A DNA stretch of 64,000 bases from Myxocyprinus asiaticus (lineage: Eukaryota; Chordata; Actinopteri; Cypriniformes; Catostomidae). A program made the translations under genes and the position numbers. Under the pieces are notes generated by a model. It was not told the DNA's origin. It did not search any database and worked only from the letters and a program-made list of their open reading frames with translations. The stretch covers positions 17,285,001-17,349,000 of the forward strand of contig NC_059382.1 of assembly GCF_019703515.2 (NCBI RefSeq), written 5' to 3'. Shown here piece by piece: positions 62,135 through 64,000 of this stretch (position 1 is the first letter of the stretch; every line of letters begins with the position of its first letter).

Positions 62135-64000
62135 GAGTGTAGGGGCTGATGCTGCACTTTATATAGTGCCTTTACACAAGCTCAAGGACACTTTACACTC
62201 CATATACATTTAACAGGACAAAGTACTTTAAAATACATTTCAACAGAAGTTACCATCTCAATTACAAAGGGGGAAATAAAACATCAATCAGTAATAGACA
62301 GATAATGCACTGAGAAAAGATGTGTTTTAAGCTGAGATTTAAAGATAGAAATAGAGGAGATGTCACGGAGGCTCTGAGGTAGATTGGTCCACAGTTTGGG
62401 TGCAACTACACTGAAGCATCTCCCACCAAATGTGGTTAGACGAAATATGGGGATAGACAACAATTTGGAATCAGAAGAACGAAGAGTGAGTGCTGGTGGT
62501 ATGGATGCAGCAGATCACATATATAACGAGGTGCCAGATCATTGAGAGCTTTGTATGTCAGGAGAAGAATTTTAAACTTAATACGGCATGAGACAGGCAG
62601 CCAGTGAAGACTAACAAGATGGGAGTAATGTGTGCAGAACGCTTGGTGTTAGTGAGAACTGTAGCTGCAGAGTTTTGGATGTATTGTAATTGGGCAATAG
62701 TTTTAGCTGGTAGGCCAGTAATGAGGCAGTTACAGTAGTCGAGACATGATGATATGAAAGCATGAACTAGTGATTCTGCATCCTTCAAACTGAGAATGGT
62801 GCGAAGTCATGCAGTGTGATGTAGATGGAAGAAAGCGGTTTTAGTGATGGTTGTGAAGTGGGCTTCAAAAGTAAGAGATGGATCAAAAGTGATTCCCAGA
62901 TTCTTAATGGTTTTAGAGGGTTTGGTCAGATTTCCATCAATATTGACACAAATGTCAATATTTCTTACAAATGTTTGTGGCCCAGAAATCATGATCTCAG
63001 TTTTGTCAGCACTGAATTTGAGGAAATTACTGTTTAACCAAATTTTTACATCATTGATACAGGCAGTTAATGAGCTGATGGCATGTGTTTCATCAAAACG
63101 TGCGGATGTATAAATCTGGGTGTCATCAGCATAGCAGTGATAACTGAGACCATGACGACGGATGATCTGACCTAGTGGGAGAATGTAAATTATGAACAGT
63201 AGTGGACCCAGTACAGAACCCTGGGGGATACCCTGAGTGAGAGGAGCAGTAGGGGATTTGTTTTTCTTAATCAAGATTAAATATTGTCTGTTAGTGAGGT
63301 AGGAAGAACACCAGGATTGAGCAGTGCCAGTAATACCAATATCTGAAAGTCGGGAAAGGAGTGTTTTGTGGCATACAGTGTCAAAAGCAGAGCTCAGGTC
63401 AAGCAAGATCAGAATACTGAGAAATCCAGAGTCAGCAGAGAGGAGGAGATCATTAATAACCTTCAAGAGTGCAGTTTCAGTGCTGTGGAATAGGCAAAAA
63501 CCAGATTGGAAAGGGTCATAGAGATTATTAGCTGCAAGATGTGATTGTAACTGGGAGGCTACAACTTTTTCCAGAAGTTTAAATATAAAAGGCAGGTTAG
63601 ACATAGGACGATAGTTGCAAAGGGAAGATGGATCTAAGTTGGGACCTTTAAGGACTGGTGTAACAGTGGCAATTTTAAGATCAATTGGAACAATGGCAGA
63701 TGCAAGAGATGTGTTTATCATATGCGAAGTAGGTGCCAATATGACTCACTCACAGTGTTTAAGAAGAAGGTTGGGGCAGGGTCCAACTGAAAGGATGATG
63801 AGTTGGAATGTAAAATTAGATCACTGACTGATGAAGGGCTAGTGGGAGTGAAGGAGGAGAAAGGGTGGATAGGGTGCTTAGACAGACATTCGTGCAGAGG
63901 ATCTTCAGAAATGGTTGACGTGAATGTTTGGTAAATGGAAACAATTTTATCTTGAAAGAAGTGCAGAAATGAGTCACAAAGTTCATCAGAGCTGTGTGAG
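62135..64000 (-). mobile_element. L2-type LINE, 3' part, decayed (5' end beyond window)
   Basis: Reverse transcriptase and downstream sequence are on the minus strand, with the 3' end near 62135 and the body running off the right edge. The RT fragment 63739-62807 is recognisable. Upstream (63790-64000) the minus strand still reads an L2-like segment (SDELCDSFLHFFQDKIVSIY), but in another frame. Confidence 0.85.
62340..64000 (-). pseudogene. L2-type LINE reverse transcriptase, broken
   Basis: From 63739 the frame reads the RT fingers and palm: NYRPMSNLPFIFKLLEKVV, QSGFCLFHSTETALLKV, LLDLSSAFDTVCHKTLLSRL, GIPQGSVLGPLLF and the catalytic CYADDTQIY, about residues 202-210 of this stretch. A TGA at 62807-62809 replaces what is Arg in relatives, after which the same frame continues with DYCNCLITGLPAKTIAQLQY. 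A frameshift near 62610 moves the end (YKALNDLAPRYICDLL) to another frame. An in-frame stop and a frameshift also lie near 63750-63790. Inactive. Confidence 0.85.

Larger units (their letters stand above)
45095..64000. other. MNT intron 4 (extends beyond the window)
   Basis: I searched for the leucine-zipper exon and did not find one, so this intron is at least 18.9 kb. It is filled with the elements listed below. Stretches 45600-46380, 47300-48180, 55560-56250, 57110-58600 and 60000-61120 show only AT-rich unique-looking sequence and possible regulatory blocks. Confidence 0.75.

Overview
The window looks like a teleost nuclear locus, most likely from a cypriniform fish. It is AT-rich, has vertebrate-style introns, and is dense in Tc1/mariner, hAT-like and fold-back repeats of kinds I associate with carp- and zebrafish-like genomes. 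The species call is inference. All host coding sequence I can support belongs to two genes in tandem on the + strand, METTL16 followed by MNT. The same pair lies head-to-tail in human 17p13.3, so this is conserved synteny.

METTL16 (U6/MAT2A m6A methyltransferase) is represented by eight coding exons between 4719 and 32129. They join in frame without a break and carry the NPPF catalytic motif. The first coding exon (about 43 residues in the human protein) lies upstream of base 1. A poly(A) signal sits at 32294. About 3 kb later a GC-box/CCAAT region (about 34550-35157) precedes MNT coding exon 1 at 35158, which carries the Sin3-interaction motif. MNT exons 2-4 follow at 41825, 43743 and 44983 and end inside the bHLH domain. 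The leucine zipper and C-terminus lie beyond 64000.

The rest is intronic or intergenic and mostly mobile DNA. I recognise eleven Tc1/mariner insertions with about nine different terminal-repeat types. One (6383-7965) keeps a complete DD34E transposase and paired terminal repeats, and its sister copy (23843-25426) differs by a 2-bp frameshift. Between 21820 and 27526 four Tc1 elements are stacked next to each other, separated in two places only by TA/TG microsatellite. A giant fold-back Tc1 derivative (5151-6320), a Sleeping-Beauty-type fossil (39520-41121), a hAT element with a perfect 8-bp target duplication (42630-43668), a directly repeated ~650-bp module (46459 and 49519), a long inverted-repeat element (51748-53683) and a decayed L2-type LINE (62135 to the end, minus strand) complete the picture.

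The most unusual signal is a small predicted hairpin at 9663-9691 inside a METTL16 intron. Its loop holds the exact nonamer TACAGAGAA that METTL16 recognises in U6 and MAT2A RNA, which raises the possibility of self-recognition by METTL16. A chance match cannot be excluded. Several RFX-type X-box palindromes and homeobox-motif-rich intron blocks are candidate regulatory elements. I found no tRNA or rRNA gene and no CRISPR array.
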